Shown here piece after piece: positions 8,932 to 17,246 of a stretch of DNA of 20,033 nt; position 1 is the stretch's first letter; each line of letters begins with the position of its first letter. Origin of the DNA: Tetmemena sp. SeJ-2015 (Eukaryota > Ciliophora > Spirotrichea > Sporadotrichida > Oxytrichidae); NCBI GenBank assembly GCA_027382625.1, contig JAJKFJ010024103.1:1-20033 (forward strand), given 5' to 3'. The position numbers were made by a program, and so were the translations under genes. The notes beneath the pieces were generated by a model. It saw nothing but the letters and a program-made list of their open reading frames with translations, did not search any database and was not told where the DNA came from.

Positions 8932-9692
8932 AATCACTAACTGCAAGGCAATAAACTAATGATCAATAGAGCAATTGGTCATGTTGAGCATATGAAGAGT
9001 TAATTCTCAGATGGCTTTTTCAAAACAGTCGGGAAATTTGTCTCTAACATTAGAGTACCTAGCTTGGCTGAGCTCTAAAAAATTTTATACATGACTATAA
9101 CCTGAAAGACAAAAATAAGAAATGTTATGGAAGCCTTTAACGTCTAGAAAGATTCAAATCTAAACTTCGTTGATAAGTCAAGAGTCAGCGAGGATCAATA
9201 TTTGGCCTTCGTACCTGATAGTTTGAAGTTTGACCAAGTGAGAGAAATTGTAGCTAAAAATTGGAGTAATGACGAATACTATTGCCATGAATTAATGAAC
9301 GGAGTCAATCCCAGTCTACCAATTTAAATAGGTTAAAATAAACTAGGAGTTTATCAATCTAAAAGATGAAAACAATCAACCAGTTGTCGAGCATAAAATT
9401 TTTAATCAGCTTAGACCATTCGTTTACCCAAACGTTAATTTAGATTAGAAGAGAGAAGTTATGGTGATGGAGCCAGAAATTCTCTTTGGAGTGAGAGATG
9501 GAAAATTAACTCTATTAGGAATTGGCTTCTACTTTGGAAAAGACGGCACCATGTTTGAAGTTTTCTCCCCACCAGGTTATTCATGGAGAGGGCAATACAC
9601 TCCTGATAACATGTGGATTCTAGCCAAAGCACATGCAATGGCTGCAGATAGTTAAACTCATGAAATTATTATGCATCTCGGTATGTCTCACT
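8932..9692 (+). CDS. Lipoxygenase, middle block with the first iron-ligand pair
   Basis: The block precedes block A in the protein although it lies after it on the chromosome. It reads NKLMINRAIGHVEHMKSQF, then a break near 9095-9125, then NVMEAFNVQKDSNLNF, then DEYYCHELMNGVNPSLPI, the lipoxygenase GxNP motif. A short TA-flanked insertion near 9330-9350 follows, then FINLKDENNQPVVEHK. It ends with NMWILAKAHAMAADS and THEIIMHLGMSH. The family signature W-x-x-A-K...D...H-x4-H is intact, with two His iron ligands in HEIIMH. At 9684-9692 pointer TGTCTCACT hands over to 8123 (…GMSHLFTEAFAVAHH). Known family: lipoxygenases insert O2 into polyunsaturated fatty acids using a non-haem metal. Confidence 0.8.
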
Positions 9693-9749
9693 ATATTTTT
9701 GTACGCAAAACTAAGAGGGTGCAGATTTATTGGTGAAATATAAATTCCA
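9693..9749 (+). other. Eliminated spacer at the start of lipoxygenase block B
   Basis: It reads on from the middle block as YIFVRKTKRVQIYW then TGA, unlike any lipoxygenase. It lies between pointer TGTCTCACT and the next used pointer CTCA (9750), so it is not retained in the assembled gene. Confidence 0.6.
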
Positions 9750-10457
9750 CTCACTTTGTCAATCTTCTTGCAATCAAGATGTTTAATTTGAATAGAAACT
9801 CTTATCGCTAAAGTTGATGATCAATTAACTGCGATGAATTTTATTCTCGAGAAGCTCTATAAAGGTATGTAGAGAAAAGCGTAAACGCATTCTACAAGAC
9901 CGATTAAAACGTAGTAGATGATCAATTCTTGGCACACCTTTTTAAAGAAATTCATGATGAGGACAGAGGAGATGTGAAAGGCTTCTAATCTGCATTATTT
10001 TAATCTTTATGAGTCAAAGTAATAGGTGACTTAAGTTTTGACTAAGATTATTTGGCAAGTCTCGGCTTATCACTCAGTCACTAACTTCTCCTAAGCAACA
10101 TCTTACGGCTATTTGCCATTTAGAAGCCTTGGCATTATATCATATAGAATCTCCACTTTCTAAGACACCTTTAAGAAAAGCTATATAGATGATAGCTAGA
10201 GAGATGTTTTCTTCTTGAGGCACCTTAAATGAAATGATGGATAAAGAACAGTACCATCTCTGTTGACCTTGAGATCTCCCTTCCTTTACTTAGAGTAGAC
10301 CGATGATAATGGAGTAGCGAGGGCTGAAAGAGCCTTTGAGAGCTTCAAGGCTAAGTTAGCTTTGATTGAAAAAGACATAACCGACTTGAATGCTAGAGTT
10401 AAGTATCCTTACTTATATCTACTTCCAAGCAATATTGATGCATCAACCTCAGTTTGA
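9750..10457 (+). CDS. Lipoxygenase, interleaved block B with the C-terminus
   Basis: Five MDSs alternate with block A. B1 9750-9777 (HFVNLLAI), B2 9851-9985 (QRYVEKSVNAFYKTDQNV to DRGDVKGF), B3 10010-10128 (TQVLTKIIWQVSAYHSVTNF), B4 10145-10209 (STFQDTFKKSYIDD) and B5 10244-10457 (VPSLLTLRSPFLYLEQ to the end). SAYHSVTNF carries the third His and the Asn metal ligands (H-x3-N). The C-terminus reads YPYLYLLPSNIDASTSV then TGA (10455-10457), matching the family ending PYxYLLPxxIPNSISI. The terminal residue is Val, not the usual metal-ligating Ile. The terminator is 154 bp from the convergent RCC1-kinase stop. Substrate specificity cannot be inferred. Confidence 0.88.
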
Positions 10458-10611
10458 GATCTTAAAAATTATACTCATTAAGAGCTTAAGAAGTTGGTTT
10501 GAGAAAATTTTAGAATTATAAACAGAGATTTTTAGCTTCTGTGTGTAGATATAGGTAGGTATTTTTTTCGGATTAGTTATTAATTTCATTTATCCATCTT
10601 CATTTATTATT

Positions 10612-11420
10612 TCAAGGAATATTTTTGAAGTTCATAGCATCGAGCTCTCTTATAATTTCTCCGAAGGAAGGTCTTCTATCTGCATCTTCATGCCAGCATC
10701 TCTTCATGAGTTCAAGGAAAGGACCTGGAGCTTCTTTATCAGAAATTTTAGGTCTTAGTCCTTCATCCTTGACTTTTCTACTGACTTCCTGTCCGTCAAT
10801 TCCATAGTAAGGAGGCTTGCGAGTTGCTAACTCCCAAAGAATAATTCCAAATGAAAACACATCAGCCTTCTCAGTATACTTGTGTCCCTTGATCACCTCG
10901 GGTGCCATCCATTGATATGTTCCGATCTTTGAGGTCATGAACTGTGCCTTAATTCTTGTCCAACCAAAGTCAGCAAGCTTGCAAGTCAAAGCATGATCAA
11001 GAAGCACATTCAAACTTTTTAGATCTCTATGCAAAATAGGTTGCTTGTTTGTGTGAAGATAAAATACTCCTTTTGCAATATCAAGGGCAAACTTCTTTCT
11101 ATATTCCCAATTCAGTTTTATCTGAGGGTCATGCAAAAGACTCCATAGGGAACCTCTAGTGCAGTATTCAAGAATAATGCAGAGGTTGGGTGACTTGGTG
11201 CAAGCTCCCAAGAATAAAACGATGTTAGGGTGTCTAATAACTTCCATGACCGCACATTCATTCTTAAACTCTTCTAACTTGTCCTACTCAATAATTTCCT
11301 TCTTGATCTCCTTTATGGCAACTACAGTATGTTTCCACTTTCCTCTATAGACGATACCATATCCTCCCTCTGACAATTTTCTATCGAACTGTAAGTCTTT
11401 GTAACTGATCATTATACGAT
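10612..11420 (-). CDS. TKL-type protein kinase domain, C-terminal part of an RCC1-kinase fusion
   Basis: Reading the minus strand to TGA at 10614-10612, a complete kinase domain is visible: glycine loop LSEGGYGIVYRG, VAIK lysine in TVVAIKEIKKE, HRDLKSLNVLL catalytic loop, DFG in KLADFGWTRI, MAPEVIKGH as APE, DVFSFGIILWEL in subdomain IX, and RCWHEDADRRPSFGEI near the end. The HRDLKxxN loop, the YQWMAPE activation segment and the CWHxDxxxRPSF motif are typical of the tyrosine-kinase-like (TKL) group; all catalytic residues are present. Upstream the protein continues into RCC1 repeats through a Gln-rich linker (QQALLQHQQQMNQS). Between linker and kinase there is a frame break. An 8-nt insertion with repeat TAAT near 11412-11425 would repair it (LSDLMISYKDLQF). 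Confidence 0.9.
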
Positions 11421-14400
11421 TAAGTCCGAGAGAGGGATATTAATATTTAATATAGATTGATTCATCTGCTATTGATGCTAGAGTAGCGCTTATTGTATTC
11501 TCTTTTTGATGTACTGTTTATTCGCACCTGCCTATTCAAGCTCAACGAGCATCTTTCTCTGATCTTAAGGGAGCATCCTAATGGCAGCTTTCTCTTCTTC
11601 GTCTAAACCTGAATCATCTGTCAAGTACTCATCCTCGTCCTTCTTCCTCTAGCATAATTCTCACTCTCACTATCTTTTTCTCCCTTCAGTTTTTTGATCG
11701 CCTCCATATTTGGGCAAGTCTCATCAGTATGCTGCTGTGGCTACATCACCATCAAACTAGAGCCTAGCTTCTACTCTTCAACTACGTTCATGTTTCTTCC
11801 GACTAGCACATTCTTTAAACATAGCAAAAATATCTTAATGCTTTTAAATTATTATTCTTGCCTGCATTTTCATCTACTTCATTTTAAACTTCCTCCACCT
11901 TAGGTGGCTTATAACTCAGTACCACGTTGTGGTAGCATCCTGAAGCAATTTTAAAAGGCTTGGCTTGCTCAAAGGCTGTATTAAGAACTGGGATGCTAGA
12001 AAAGGAAGCATTTTAGGGAAGTCTCTTGCCGAGTTAGCTGTGAATATTAGATCCCCATACATATAGCTAATAATCTTTAGTTATGAGATTATTAGAAATT
12101 AAGATCCAATAATTGCTATTTTTAAAATGAATTGTCTATTTCTCGAGCAAGATGCTCTTTACTTGATTGGATATCACCTATGATACCCCAGAGATAATAA
12201 TCTGAAAAGAATTTGAAGAGTAGCTGTTTCTGTGACCTAGAGCAAAAGTACTTCCGTTGCCAGTTGAAATAAAATAATAACTTCTATCACTTAGTCCTAG
12301 TTATCCTTTGAAATTAAATTCAGAAGAAAGGGAAAATGAATGCTCAGAATAATTAATCGTATTTTTAATAAAAGAAAATTATAAATATATTTGTTCTTTG
12401 TAACTGATTTCATAGTTAGGCTAGAACCCAAGTCCTCTGGTATCTACACCGTTTTACATCTGCTATGATTCTTTATTTGGAAACCTTCTTCCTAGTTCCC
12501 TTTAAAATTAGTTCCTGTCTTAGTCTCTTAATTTCTCCCTTCAGTTATTTTTAAATCAAGGATTGATACATGCTTATTGGCATTATACCTCATAATTTAT
12601 TTGATTATCAAATTAAATTTTGAATTAAATTAAATTGTCTACAAGATGCAATAGTGAAATTAAATTATTTTATTATTTGGTATAAGCAGTAGATTATAAT
12701 GACTCAGAAAACTCTAATGCAGCAATAAAACAAAACCTTCCCCTAATTATTTTATAATAATTTATCCAATTTTATAAAAAAAGTATAATAATCTTTAGTG
12801 AGAGCGAGGCAATGCTTAAGACCACAATCAATCTTCTGAATCTACTTTCCGATCATGACTTGAGTTGGCTCAAGAGTTGATTGATCGTTGCCGATACCTA
12901 ACTGACCCTTTTCATTCAAGCCCCAAGCATATACTGCCCCTTTAGAAGATAAAGCTATGGTGAATTGCTCTCCAAGTTTTATATCTTCGATAACCACTTG
13001 CTGAGATAAGTCTTCATTTGCATTTGACCTTCTTCTGTGAGAAACATTTCCATTGTTAGAATGAAAATATAAAGTTCTCTTATGATGATGGAGAGACGCT
13101 CTTTATTTATATTCTTGTTGGCTTTTTCAAAAGTCCTCGAGCAATATATCTCATCATAAAAAAGTATTACTTTCCAGAGATAGACTGAGCCATCTGCGAG
13201 CACACAACCACTGTGCGAAAGTCCACAAGCGATAGTTTTAATTCCAACTCCTGCCACACCTTCTTCGCTCCCGTTGAAGAATTCAATTTGCTTGAAGGAG
13301 GAACAAGACTCTCTGTTTCAATAACACAAAATTGATGCTAGTTGAAAACACTCTGTGCAGATTTGATCTTACCAGCGTGTGAATTGAACCACAAGCAACT
13401 TGTACTATCTTCTCCGAGACTTTCAAAAGATAGGAGTTAGTGGGTGAGTCATGCATATTTGTAAACTAAGTAAATATTTAGTCATCATACTACTAGCCAC
13501 TCGTAGTTGTATTTTAGTTGAAACTGCTTAAATCAACTGATTTTGATGGCTTCAATTCCTTGTAAGAAGCAAATACAAATTTAGAATTGTAATAAGTTTT
13601 TAAGCATTAAATATGCTCTTGCTTGCCCCTCCTAATCCTTGGCTACCTTGTCCGTTCCGTTGATAAAAAATTCAAATGAAATATTCTTAGATGAGAGTTA
13701 CCTTTCTGATCCTGTCCACTAACACCTGTAACGTTGACAGTTTGGGAGAATTATTTCATCTCTTCTGTTTAATTGCTGCTTTAATTTCTTTGGCTTTACC
13801 CTCCATAGCCTCCTGTCTCCTTCGACTTGGATCTCTTTATCATAGAGAGTAAATTCTTCTTGTTCTAAGATGATAGTGAGTCCATAGGTGAGAGAGACTC
13901 AACTAGAGTAGGCTCATACCTATTTTCAAAATCTCCCAGTCCTATTAAAAAGCTACTTACTTTGAAATTGAGACCCCAAGAGTATAGATCGCCATCAGAA
14001 GAAAGTGCAAAACTTTGTTAAAATTATAGAATGCTCAGAACCACAAGAGATCTGTTAAAACTCCTTCTTTAAGGAGTCAGAGCCAGTATGGTCTCTCCTG
14101 TCAGTGGAGCTCATTTGAAGTGATTCATTAATGAAGGACTTGACTCTGTGCACGGTGTTAGCAATCACCTATAATTAACAAACTAAGTTTTGAATATGAT
14201 AATTATTGTATCCATTAATCTAAGAGTTATTTTAAGCTTGCATTACACTAGATCCGATACCAAGCTAACCGTAAGTATTTGAGCCGCAAGAGTGGATGTA
14301 GAGTGGAGAGGTGAGCAGTAAGTTGTGATTTTCACCGCAAGCTACCTCTAGATAGTGTCCTTCTTGCTGCTAATTAGGGATACGCACAGCTTAGGTGGTT

Positions 14401-14474
14401 GCTTTTGAGTGATGCACGCACCCTAGTTGGCCTTTTGAGGCGATGCCCCATGCGCTACAGTAAATCTATTCCAT
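11421..14474 (-). CDS. RCC1-repeat region, N-terminal part of an RCC1-kinase fusion (collinear MDSs)
   Basis: ATG at 14474-14472 starts MEQIYCSAWGIASKGQLG, a first RCC1 blade. Further blades include YIHSCGSNTYGQLGIG, SSDGDLYSWGLNF, QVACGSIHTL, IACGLSHSGCVLADGS, SSKGAVYAWGLNEKGQLG, DCGLKHCLALTKDY, and QLYVWGSNIHSQLGK. An acidic linker follows (EYLTDDSGLDEEEKA), leading to the kinase. MDSs are in order on one strand. In-frame joins: AAGGTA (13699/13644), TGCTT (13602/13567), ACAGAG (13351/13311), TTATTAT (12785/12274), TTTAAA (11843/11814), TGAG (11660/11628). A 10-16 nt insertion sits near 14009-14028, and one break at about 13010-13165 is unresolved. RCC1 propellers act as protein or chromatin interaction/GEF modules; coupling to a TKL kinase suggests a scaffolded signalling kinase (inference). 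Assembled length is roughly 1,000 aa. Confidence 0.85.
11820..11848 (-). other. 29-nt IES with pointer TTTAAA
   Basis: TTTAAA copies lie at 11843-11848 and 11814-11819. Excision joins NAGKNNNLKNVLVGRNM in frame; retention shifts the frame and meets TGA. Confidence 0.7.
12281..12784 (-). other. ~510-bp IES inside the RCC1-kinase gene, with long open frames
   Basis: It is bounded by TTATTAT copies (12785-12791, 12274-12280). Removal gives LALTKDYYFISTGNGS and keeps an extra blade (ALGHRNSYSSN to NYWILISNN). Inside it, the minus strand has overlapping TGA-free frames starting at an ATG near 12597 (MRYNANKHVSILDLK) and another (MYQSLIQKQLKGEIKRL). These could be an MDS of another gene nested in the IES or chance. 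The right half (about 12600-12780) is extremely AT-rich and contains nothing recognisable. Confidence 0.55.
13311..13350 (-). other. 40-nt IES with pointer ACAGAG (minus-strand sense)
   Basis: Copies at 13351-13356 and 13311-13316. Excision fuses IHTLVRSNLHRESCSSF in frame between two RCC1 blades. Confidence 0.7.
13644..13698 (-). other. 55-nt IES with pointer AAGGTA (minus-strand sense)
   Basis: Copies at 13699-13704 and 13644-13649 flank AT-rich DNA. Excision gives DQKGSQGLGGASKSIFNA; a second IES with pointer TGCTT (13602, 13567) follows at once and continues as SYKELKPSKSV. Confidence 0.7.
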
Positions 14475-14759
14475 TTTTATTTCTGTTAAACTTTTAAGAT
14501 CATAATTTTTTGTCATGAGTTATTTTAATGAGAAAATAATTCTATTTGCTTTAGTTTAGTTATAGATTGTTAGGACGGCTGAATGATATGTTTCTTAAAT
14601 TTAACAATTATTTGTGTAATAGTAATTTAATAGTTTTATTAACTGATGAATACAAAGAGGGAGGAAGAGATGATTTAGTAGTTCCTATTATATTAAGAAT
14701 TTTTTAATTAAAATCGGTGATTGTTTAAAATAATAAATGGATAGTTGCAACTTCGTGGC
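14475..14759. other. AT-rich upstream region of the RCC1-kinase gene
   Basis: No supported gene. It should hold the leader of the minus-strand gene starting at 14474. The tail of the kinase-like minus-strand frame may extend into its right edge. Confidence 0.45.
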
Positions 14760-15180
14760 AGTTGAAATCGCTCAAACACACCCTGATCTGCAGCTTGTTC
14801 GATAGCTTATCGAAAATTAATATGGGTTTCTTCTTTAATCATCGCCTCAGCACTTCTCACCAGAGAGATATGATGCGCGCATTATCCTAAAGACCAAATA
14901 TCACTTCTATTAAAACTTGTGTATCTTATAACTCTGGACTGAGCGCTCCCACATAAAAGTTGCAAGGATATAAAGTTCTTAAAATTCCATGCTGAATCGA
15001 ATGATGTAATAATTATTCAAATTGTGCACACTTCAACTGCAACTTATTTGTTCCATTTTAATTTAATATATAAATTAATTTGATTTTCCATTAAATTCCT
15101 AGCTATATCATCATACAACGAAACGATTGGATCTTCTCTTATATATCGATTTATAACTAATTCTGTAAAATTTAATAAAA
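14760..15180 (-). CDS. Degenerate protein-kinase fragment (activation segment to helix F)
   Basis: The minus strand encodes pieces fitting a kinase C-lobe: VSLYDDIARNLMENQI (helix-E-like), then NKLQLKCAQFEQLL where a DFG strand would be expected, then YVGALSPEL (APE-like) and YTSFNRSDIWSLG (subdomain IX), then HHISLVRSAEAMIKEE. SPEL and YTSF are in different frames, but collapsing a 5-nt insertion flanked by ATA repeats gives SPELYTSFNRSDIWSLG, an excellent kinase match. No HRD is seen between helix E and the DFG position, where a frame break also occurs, so an MDS is probably missing or elsewhere. DFG appears as AQF, suggesting a pseudokinase if the gene is real. Confidence 0.45.
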
Positions 15181-15188
15181 AAATTTAA

Positions 15189-15300
15189 ATGAACGCTTAA
15201 CCTAAAAAACAAAACATAAGGTTCTGCCCCTATGATGGCTCCCTACTCTCGCAAACAATGTTTTGCTCTAAGTGCAACTAATGTAAGTTTGATAGACAAG
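15189..15300 (+). CDS. Cys-rich N-terminal fragment, possible zinc ribbon
   Basis: ATG 15189 starts MNAQPKKQNIRFCPYDGS, then QTMFCSKCNQCKFDRQDY. The CPYDG...FCSKC spacing recalls small zinc ribbons such as those of RNA-polymerase subunits, but the first pair lacks the second Cys, so I do not name it. The frame overlaps a 13-nt GTAAGT...ATAG element (15283-15295). Downstream (from about 15311) another frame carries PIG-C. The fragment may be an unrelated first MDS, or a diverged PIG-C leader. Confidence 0.4.
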
Positions 15301-15310
15301 ATTATCGAAA

Positions 15311-16445
15311 CCTGAGAGGAACAATAATCATTACGCATTAAATATAGAGATAAGTATTCAGAGCAAGAGACCGAGAAAGCCTAGAAACTTTTATGAGAAA
15401 ATGCCAGAGGGAATTGAAGATAACTATGTCGACGATTACTTCCTAAAAGGCCTAGTACATAAAAGTAAAATTAGTGCTACTAAATATTTTCACAGATAGT
15501 TTCCCCGACCTACGATACCCATCTATGATAAAAGAGACTTTAGAGATTATCCATGTTATAAATACTTTAACCGCCTTTCTTGTAAGCTCAATAATAGTTA
15601 TGATCGGAATAGGTTAGCTTTGCAATGCTTCTAAACTATGACTATGAAATCGAGACTTTCTTCGCAGTGACAGTGATTTCACTGCTCTTCTAGGGTTCAT
15701 TCATTTGGATTTACAAGGCCAAGTACTCAGTTGGAAGAGTCATAGCTGATATGAAGACTGCTATATTCCTTGCTTCAACTCTCCTATTTCTTACTCCAGT
15801 GCTAAAGTCACTTACTGTGGCCTACTCTCAAGACACTATCATCATACTAAATTTTTGAACTTAATAAAATTATTAAGTATTTTTAGTCACGATAAGTTTA
15901 GTAGTTTGTAAGTAGAAATTTGCTCTTAATTTCTCTAGTCTTTGTGGTTTTGCACTTGTTCCTCTACGACTACTAAATGGTGAAGAAGCCTCTACAGCTT
16001 GAGAATATTACACAGAGTATAGGATCCGCTACCTCTCTTAATGCGATTTTCTTTGCTACAATATTGCTTGCTTCCAGACTTTAAAAGATGAGGCAGGTCT
16101 ATGTGCTACTATTCATGCAATAGTTATAATGAATCTTTAAAATTTATGCCTGATGATTAAGTGATATTTGAGAGCATCATCTTATTTGGATTTTTCCCTC
16201 TCTACCGCTAAGGCCTGAGAAACTTTTCTCCTCTGGTTTCAGACATCTTGGCAGTATGCTCATCGATTGGAAACCTCATCCTCATTTTGCAAATCTCAGG
16301 CACCTTTGCTTTCTTCTACGCCTGCTTTATATTGTTCATTACCATGATATCGCCACTGATATTCATCTACGCCTACCAGTTTAAAAACGACATCCAAGGT
16401 CCTTGGGATCTACCTAAAATTATGTAATACACCACTATCGAATGA
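15311..16445 (+). CDS. PIGC: PIG-C / GPI2, GPI-GlcNAc-transferase subunit C
   Basis: The N-terminal signature is YEKMPEGIEDNYVDDYF (animal form FPDNYVDRRF). Membrane segments follow: INTLTAFLVSSIIVMIGIG, FAVTVISLLFQGSFIWI, FLASTLLFLTPVLKSLT with SQDTIIIL, LISLVFVVLHLFLYDY, SLNAIFFATILLASRL, ILFGFFPLYRQ, and a last hydrophobic pair ending FKNDIQGPWDLPKI before TGA 16443-16445. PIG-C acts in the ER complex that transfers GlcNAc to phosphatidylinositol, the first GPI-anchor step. IESs restoring frame: CCTA (15451/15509), GCTT (15617/15627, only 10 nt), AAATTT (15849/15916), and a possible 4-nt insertion at 16121-16126. MDSs are collinear. The true start is unclear because the first residues overlap the Cys-rich fragment. 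Confidence 0.85.
15455..15512 (+). other. IES in PIG-C, pointer CCTA
   Basis: Copies at 15451-15454 and 15509-15512. Removing 58 nt joins DDYFLKGL to RYPSMIKETLEII in frame. Confidence 0.65.
15855..15921 (+). other. IES in PIG-C, pointer AAATTT
   Basis: Copies at 15849-15854 and 15916-15921 flank AT-rich DNA with TGA. Removal reads DTIIILNLLLISLVFVV, a continuous membrane segment. Confidence 0.75.
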
Positions 16446-16538
16446 TGAGTATGCACATTATTTAAAGTAATCCCTTATCCTAATGTTTGTTCACTTTAGC
16501 TTGATTGTAAAGAGTAGTGAATTAAGTAATTAAGATAT

Positions 16539-17105
16539 TCAAAAAAGATCTGCTCTGAGTTTTGGAAGTGTTTCAAGATCCTGAATCTTTACTCCTGCGA
16601 GATTTTCTCTGTTTAATGCTATATTTAGAATAAACTCCAGTTTCTATTCCCAAAAGCTCGCAGAGATAGATAACATCTTCAGTGGAAATATTTATTTGAG
16701 GATCACTTAGAATTTAGATTGCCACTATACCTGCTACACTTGAGTCAATGACGCTAATACCTTTCTATGTAATAATTGAGGATTAAAAAGAGTCTTACGC
16801 TTAAAGAATCTTAAAATTTAAAGATAAGCTCTCGAGTAAGTGTTATGGAAATGAGCAGACAAAATGTCTTTGGGAAGTTGAACTGCGTCAAGTAAGGCAT
16901 GAGTTTATATATCTAATGATTAACAGGTATCTCCAAGAGATATTTCATAACAACCCATTTCATAGTAATTTAACTTGTGTTGATACTTTACTCTTATGAC
17001 ACAAGATACATAGCCCCTAACTCTTATATTCTCTTGCTTTGCGATAGCCATAACATCCTCGAATCTTTTCAAACTTTCCTCCTATAGCAAGTTAGTTTAG
17101 AATTA
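16539..17105 (-). CDS. HMGCL: HMG-CoA lyase, block B (MDSs 3, 5, 7, 9, 11, 13)
   Basis: Six odd-numbered MDSs, minus strand. M3 17105-16996 (EESLKRFEDVMAIAKQEN to RGYVSCV), M5 16961-16927 (EMGCYEISLGDT), M7 16916-16827 (ALLDAVQLPKDILSAHFHNT), M9 16775-16725 (ISVIDSSVAGI), M11 16685-16634 (TEDVIYLCELLGIETGV), M13 16616-16539 (NRENLAGVKIQDLETLPK to TGA). Each links to block A through a shared pointer: TATCTTGTGTCAT, GAAATGGGTT, GAGATAC, TTAG, AGAGCT, TTATT, AGGTATAG, CCACT, ACTGGAGT and TTAAACAGAGAAA. The block holds the metal-binding His pair (HFHNT; family form HCHDT). The protein ends RADLF, not in the CKL peroxisomal signal of mammalian forms. The stop lies 93 bp from the convergent PIG-C stop. 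Confidence 0.93.
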
Positions 17106-17246
17106 ATCGAAGGTACTAAAGAAAGAAGAAGAGAGAAAGACTTACAATAGTGCATTTTATATTCTTATACGCAAAAATTAGAAAGAAGTAATTTAATAAT
17201 TTTGAACTTATAATCGATATTTGAAAAATAAGAATTCTCCTTAAAA
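17106..17246. other. Spacer between HMG-CoA lyase blocks A and B
   Basis: AT-rich DNA beyond pointer TTAAACAGAGAAA of M12 and before pointer TAAT of M3. The extension of the M12 frame ([13 protein letters not shown]) is not used in the assembled protein. Confidence 0.6.

Noticed and set aside
11632..11663. A single-base sequencing deletion explaining the frame break in the acidic RCC1-kinase linker.
   Set aside because: Not fully excluded, but merging the TGAG repeats (11660/11628) restores the frame and gives a sensible acidic linker, consistent with the other IESs of this gene.
12979..13257. 92-codon minus-strand frame as a single protein.
   Set aside because: Its first part is a real RCC1 blade (IACGLSHSGCVLADGS), but it then reads through an IES/frame break; it is not a separate gene.
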